This document shows positions 60,894 through 64,000 of a DNA stretch of 64,000 nt, in pieces. Every line of letters starts with the position of its first letter. Position 1 is the stretch's first letter. Both the position numbers and the translations under genes were made by a program. The notes under the pieces are model-generated. The model made no database searches and was not told where the DNA came from. It saw only the letters and a list, made by a program, of their open reading frames with translations. This DNA comes from Leifsonia soli (GTDB lineage: Bacteria; Actinomycetota; Actinomycetes; Actinomycetales; Microbacteriaceae), in NCBI RefSeq assembly GCF_013408745.1, contig NZ_JACCBJ010000001.1, forward strand, positions 2,604,001-2,668,000, read 5' to 3'.

Positions 60894-60911
60894 CTATTGG
60901 AATTCCAATAG
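60894..60911. promoter_or_regulatory. 18-bp perfect palindrome between the surface-protein and SDR genes
   Basis: CTATTGGAATTCCAATAG, perfectly symmetrical, overlapped on the plus strand by a TTGACT -35-like box (60890-60895). It looks like an operator for a dimeric repressor that would act on the surface-protein promoter region. No regulator gene is adjacent. Confidence 0.65.
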
Positions 60912-60991
60912 ACGCATTACGCGCAGGCGTGGCCGGCCGTCGCCACCTGGCGGCTCCGCATCGTTCGAGCATCGGCCGTAAGGTCGAAGGC

Positions 60992-61738
60992 ATGGCAGTA
61001 CACCCAGCGACGCTTCCTTCGGCGCACTCCGCCGAGCCGCCCGAGCCGCCCCTGCGGCCGAAGGCTCTGATCACCGGAGGAACGCGCGGCATCGGCCGGG
61101 CCATCGCCGTCGAGCTCGGGCGTACGCACCACATCCTGGTCGGCGGGCGGGATGCCGCTGCGGTGGATGCCGTGGTCGCCGAGCTGCTGTCGGCGGAGCC
61201 GTACGTGGCCGATCTGGTCGCCGACCTGTCCGGCACGTCCCTTCCGCCACTGCCCGAGCGACTCGACGTGCTCGTGCACTCGGCGGGCGTGGAGGACGGC
61301 GGCACGATCGAGGAGACCGACGCGGAGGTGTGGCGACACGTGTTCGAGGTGAACGTCTTCGCGGTCGCCGCTCTCACGCGGCGCGCGCTTCCGGCTCTGC
61401 GGGCAGCGCATGGACTGGTGGTCGCCATCAACAGCGGATCAGGGCTCTCGAGCGGGCCGGGCGGCGGGGTCTACGCCGGATCCAAGTTCGCGTTGCGCGC
61501 ACTCACCGACGCCCTGCGCGAGGAGGAGCGTCCGCACGGCGTGCGGGTCAGCAGCATCCACCCGGGTCGGGTCGACACCGACATGCAGCGTGCGCTCGTG
61601 GCGCGCGAGGGTCTCGACTACGACACGACCTACACGATCACGCCCGAGATGGTCGCGGCGACCGTCCGCACCGCCGTCGACCTTCCCCCCACCGGCACCG
61701 TCGAGTCCCTCAGCGTGCGCCCCGTCCACCGCCGCTGA
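60992..61738 (+). CDS. Short-chain dehydrogenase/reductase
   Basis: A 248-residue classical SDR: ITGGTRGIGRAIAVELG at about 29-45, VLVHSAGVEDGG, NSGSGLSSG with the catalytic Ser, YAGSK (YxxxK) and IHPGRVDTDM. An N-terminal extension of some 25 residues rich in Pro and His precedes the Rossmann fold. Start at ATG 60992, 7 nt after TAAGGT, suggesting a leaderless transcript. Substrate unknown. Confidence 0.88.
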   Translation: MAVHPATLPSAHSAEPPEPPLRPKALITGGTRGIGRAIAVELGRTHHILVGGRDAAAVDAVVAELLSAEPYVADLVADLSGTSLPPLPERLDVLVHSAGVEDGGTIEETDAEVWRHVFEVNVFAVAALTRRALPALRAAHGLVVAINSGSGLSSGPGGGVYAGSKFALRALTDALREEERPHGVRVSSIHPGRVDTDMQRALVAREGLDYDTTYTITPEMVAATVRTAVDLPPTGTVESLSVRPVHRR

Positions 61739-61742
61739 CGCA

Positions 61743-61814
61743 CCCCCGTCGAGTACGCACAAACTGCACGCTGTAGGGCTCCACAGCGTGCAGTTTGTGC
61801 GTACTCGACGGGGG
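61743..61814. repeat. 72-nt element with a perfect 32-bp stem
   Basis: Arms 61743-61774 and 61783-61814 are exact inverse complements (32 of 32); the left arm begins CCCCCGTCGAGTACGCACAA and the loop is AGGGCTCC. It separates the convergent SDR and small acidic-protein genes and starts 5 bp after the SDR stop. It can act as a two-way terminator but is far longer than needed, and its AT-containing core differs from the simple GC stems used elsewhere in the window, so a REP/MITE-like mobile repeat is possible. Confidence 0.85.
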
Positions 61815-61822
61815 CGGGAGGG

Positions 61823-61948
61823 TTAGTGGGAGGGGTCCTCGGCGCCTCCGCCGGAAGTGGTGTCCTCGCCGGGCTCGGGGGAGTTGCCGTCGGAGCCGGA
61901 GCCGTCCGGCAGATCGTCCGCGTCCGGACGGTTCTTCTCGTCGCTCAT
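61823..61948 (-). CDS. Small acidic, disordered protein
   Basis: 41 residues, MSDEKNRPDADDLPDGSGSD then GNSPEPGEDTTSGGGAEDPS. The ATG at 61948 has a good GGAAGGA site 9 nt ahead. Composition (Asp, Glu, Ser, Gly, Pro) means it is unfolded. I do not recognise a family; similar short acidic proteins occur in related genomes. Its end is next to the long hairpin. Confidence 0.65.
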   Translation of the reverse strand: MSDEKNRPDADDLPDGSGSDGNSPEPGEDTTSGGGAEDPSH

Positions 61949-62058
61949 GTGCGTTGTCCTTCCGTTTCTGTGCTGACCGCGCGACGGTACGCCCTTCCGC
62001 TGTCGAGGTCCATCGGGGCCGTTCCTTCCCCGTCATACGCCTCCCGTACACTGCGACC

Positions 62059-63345
62059 GTGACCGCCGCATCCCGCCAGGATCGAGGAGGCGCCCTCGCC
62101 CGGCGGCTCACCCTGGGCGACGCCATCAGCATCGGCCTCGGCTCGATGATCGGCGCCGGGGTGTTCGCCGCCTTCGCCCCCGCTGCCGCCGCCGCGGGGG
62201 CCGGGCTGCTCGTCGGACTCGTGATCGCCGGGTTCATCGCCTTCTGCAACGCGACCTCGTCGGCACAGCTCGCCGCCCAGTACCCCACCTCGGGCGGGAC
62301 GTACGTGTACGGGCGCGAGCGCCTCGGCGCGTGGGCCGGGTTCTTCGCGGGGTGGTCGTTCGTCGTCGGGAAGACGGCGAGCTCGGCGGCGATGGCGCTG
62401 ACGTTCGCCACCTACGCCGTGCCCGGTCCGTGGGTGAAGCCGGTCGCCATCGCGGCGGTCGCGGTGCTCACCCTCGTCAACAGCGTCGGCGTGACGCGGA
62501 CGGCGCTGCTCACGCGCATCCTCGTCGCCATCGCGCTCGTCGCCCTCACCGTCGCGGTCGTCATCGGGTTCACGCACACCGCGGCGAGCGCCTCGCAACC
62601 CGGGCCGCAGGTCACCGGCTACGGCGTCCTCCAGTCGGCCGGGTTCCTGTTCTTCGCGTTCGCGGGATACGCCCGCATCGCCACCATGGGCGAGGAGGTG
62701 GTGGAGCCCGAGCGCACCATCCCGCGGGCCATCGTGACCGCCCTCGGCATCGCGCTGGTCCTCTACGCGCTGGTCGCGGTCTCGACGCTGCACGCGCTCG
62801 GCGCTGCGGGACTGGCGGACGTCGCCGCACCGCTCGGAGCGGTGGCCGACACGAGCGGTGCAGCGTGGCCGGGCGTCGTCATCCGGATCGGAGCGGCTGC
62901 CGCAGCCCTCGGCGCCCTCCTCGCGATGATCGCGGGCATCGGGCGGACGAGCCTCGCGATGGCCCGCGAGAGCGACCTACCCCGCTGGTTCGCGGCCGTG
63001 CACCCGCGCTTCCGGGTTCCGTACCGCGCCGAGCTCGCGGTCGGGCTGGTCGTCTGCGTGCTCGTCGCGGTGACGGACCTGCGCGGCGCCATCGGCTTCT
63101 CGTCGTTCGGGGTGCTGCTCTACTACCTGATCGCCAACGCGTCCGCCTGGACACAGGACCGCGCCCACCGCCGGTACCCGCGCCTTCTCGCCGTCGCCGG
63201 CGCCGTCGGATGCGTCGTGCTCGTCGCCACCCTCCCGGTTCCGGCGATCGTCGCCGGGATCGTGGTGATCGCCATCGGGATCGGCTACCGTTTCGTCCGA
63301 CTGCGAGTGGCCCGGCGACCGCCGCGCGAAGAGGAGATCCCATGA
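62059..63345 (+). CDS. APC-superfamily amino-acid/cation permease
   Basis: A 428-residue permease with about 12 helices. LTLGDAISIGLGSMIGAGVF (helix 1 with the substrate-binding GxG break), YPTSGGTYVYGRERLGAWAG, FFAFAGYARIATMGEEVVEP (helix 6) and MARESDLPRWFAAVHPRFRVP are classic for APC/CAT transporters. GTG 62059 stands 6 nt behind TACACT, a leaderless pattern. It overlaps the zinc-finger gene in ATGA. Substrate probably an amino acid or polyamine. Confidence 0.9.
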   Translation: MTAASRQDRGGALARRLTLGDAISIGLGSMIGAGVFAAFAPAAAAAGAGLLVGLVIAGFIAFCNATSSAQLAAQYPTSGGTYVYGRERLGAWAGFFAGWSFVVGKTASSAAMALTFATYAVPGPWVKPVAIAAVAVLTLVNSVGVTRTALLTRILVAIALVALTVAVVIGFTHTAASASQPGPQVTGYGVLQSAGFLFFAFAGYARIATMGEEVVEPERTIPRAIVTALGIALVLYALVAVSTLHALGAAGLADVAAPLGAVADTSGAAWPGVVIRIGAAAAALGALLAMIAGIGRTSLAMARESDLPRWFAAVHPRFRVPYRAELAVGLVVCVLVAVTDLRGAIGFSSFGVLLYYLIANASAWTQDRAHRRYPRLLAVAGAVGCVVLVATLPVPAIVAGIVVIAIGIGYRFVRLRVARRPPREEEIP

Positions 63346-63707
63346 CCGACCATGCCAGCACGCACCCCATCGACCCGAGCGTCCCGCCGTCGGGTCCGGG
63401 ATGCGTCGAGTGCACGCAGACCGGCAGCTGGTGGCTGCACCTCCGCCGGTGCGCCGCCTGCGGTCACATCGGCTGCTGCGACGACTCGCTGAACACCCAC
63501 GCGACGAAGCACGCGGAGGCCACCGGGCATCCCATCATCCGCAGTTACGAACCCGGCGAGGACTGGTTCTGGGACTACCGCCGCCAGGCATTCGTGGGCG
63601 GCCCGACGCTCGCACCGCCGCTCAGCCACCCGGAGGACCAGGGCGTGCCCGGGCCGGTACAGCGCGTCCCGCACGACTGGGAACGCCAGCTGCAGCAGCG
63701 CGGCTAG
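63342..63707 (+). CDS. UBP-type zinc-finger protein
   Basis: 121 residues with one ZnF_UBP domain: CVECTQTGSWWLHLRRCAAC, GHIGCCDDSLNTHATKHAEA, TGHPIIRSYEPGEDWFWDYR. The Cys/His ligands are complete. In eukaryotes this domain binds the free C-terminal Gly-Gly of ubiquitin; bacterial stand-alone versions are common in actinobacteria and their ligand is not known. Translationally coupled to the permease. Confidence 0.88.
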   Translation: MTDHASTHPIDPSVPPSGPGCVECTQTGSWWLHLRRCAACGHIGCCDDSLNTHATKHAEATGHPIIRSYEPGEDWFWDYRRQAFVGGPTLAPPLSHPEDQGVPGPVQRVPHDWERQLQQRG

Positions 63708-63774
63708 CCGGATTCCACCGCGACGGGATCATATTCGCTATAGTCCCGATCAGCGACGAGCGAAGGGGGGATCG

Positions 63775-64000
63775 GTGACCGACCTGGTCGAATCCCTTCC
63801 GCGCGCTGCCGCCGGCTCCCGCCGGAGCGTGCTGCGGCTCGCCCTGCTCGGGCTCGCGTGCGCGGGGCTGCTCACCGCTCTCGGGCTGCTGTTCCAGACC
63901 GCTCCCGCCTCCGCGGACGAGGCCCCGCCGCCCCAGGGTTCGCTGCTCGGCTCGGTCGTCCATGGGACGGTCGGGGCCCTGCTTCCCGGAGCGGCCACCC
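63775..64000 (+). CDS. Secreted or membrane protein, N-terminal part only
   Basis: GTG start at 63775 after AGGGGGG, with a TATAGT -10 box at 63739-63744. Reads TDLVESLPRAAAGSRRSVLR, then a signal-peptide-like LALLGLACAGLLTALGLLF and TAPASADEAPPP with a likely cleavage after ASA. The gene leaves the window after about 75 codons, so no function can be given. Confidence 0.65.
   Translation, partial: MTDLVESLPRAAAGSRRSVLRLALLGLACAGLLTALGLLFQTAPASADEAPPPQGSLLGSVVHGTVGALLPGAAT

Noticed and set aside
1..64000. CRISPR arrays, tRNA/rRNA genes, transposases, phage or integrase genes
   Set aside because: None was seen. Repeats present are single hairpins, one 3-copy tandem and the mosaic relic.

Overview
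The window is high-GC DNA (roughly 70% G+C) with dense, often 1-4 bp overlapping genes, GTG starts, and many start codons placed 6-7 nt behind a TANNNT box. The gene content is that of an actinobacterium, most likely of the Microbacteriaceae (Leifsonia-like): LAxTG-anchored DUF11 surface proteins, an Asp23 cluster, type-B L36, and an ECF41 sigma factor. No rRNA, tRNA, CRISPR or insertion sequence was seen, and no gene-free stretch exceeds about 300 bp.

Layout. (1) 1-13.9 kb: a peptidoglycan-recycling locus. A RpiR-type regulator diverges from one long minus-strand operon: solute-binding lipoprotein, two permeases, MurQ, AnmK, a serine hydrolase, a double ABC ATPase, an FAD/Fe-S D-lactate-type dehydrogenase and an MFS carrier. 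An L-Ala-D/L-Glu-type epimerase is convergent at the window edge. Together they would import muropeptides, convert anhydroMurNAc to GlcNAc-6-P plus D-lactate, oxidise the lactate and salvage the peptide. (2) 13.9-20.5 kb: acetyltransferase, methyltransferase, a 1.3-kb-residue DUF11 wall protein, VanZ and a SnoaL-like protein. (3) 20.6-28.2 kb: an ECF41 sigma factor with two NmrA-like paralogues, a DHA2 exporter, a frameshifted NDH-2, an unusual cytochrome b paralogue and a SnoaL-like protein. Four sites of the form TGTCACA-N16-GGTC lie in front of these transcription units, and a fifth lies at 35.7 kb. (4) 28.3-37.3 kb: type-B L36 with a possible Zur box, relic DNA, regulators, a small redox operon starting with a frameshifted flavin oxidase, a large LuxR regulator, a hydrolase and an SDR.

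(5) 37.4-41.4 kb: two divergent Asp23/Gls24 operons, one led by an ECF sigma factor. (6) 41.4-49.1 kb: a yybP-ykoY (manganese) riboswitch in front of TerC, then LtrA, a LysR/MFS pair, an LCP cell-wall ligase and an aldo-keto reductase/TetR pair with clear palindromic operators. (7) 49.1-54.3 kb: araA-araD-araB with a LacI-family regulator and a perfect operator. (8) 54.3-64 kb: a small lipoprotein, a giant (about 2,023 aa) LAxTG-anchored repeat protein, an SDR gene behind a perfect 18-bp palindrome, a 72-nt element with a perfect 32-bp stem, an amino-acid permease, a UBP-type zinc-finger protein and the start of a secreted protein.

The most notable points are the coupling of MurQ to a D-lactate dehydrogenase in one operon, the sequence-readable ECF41 regulon, the cytochrome b paralogue that lacks both heme b_H ligands, and the relic made of pieces of two nearby genes. 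All family assignments are from reading the sequence and from memory of the families; no search was run.
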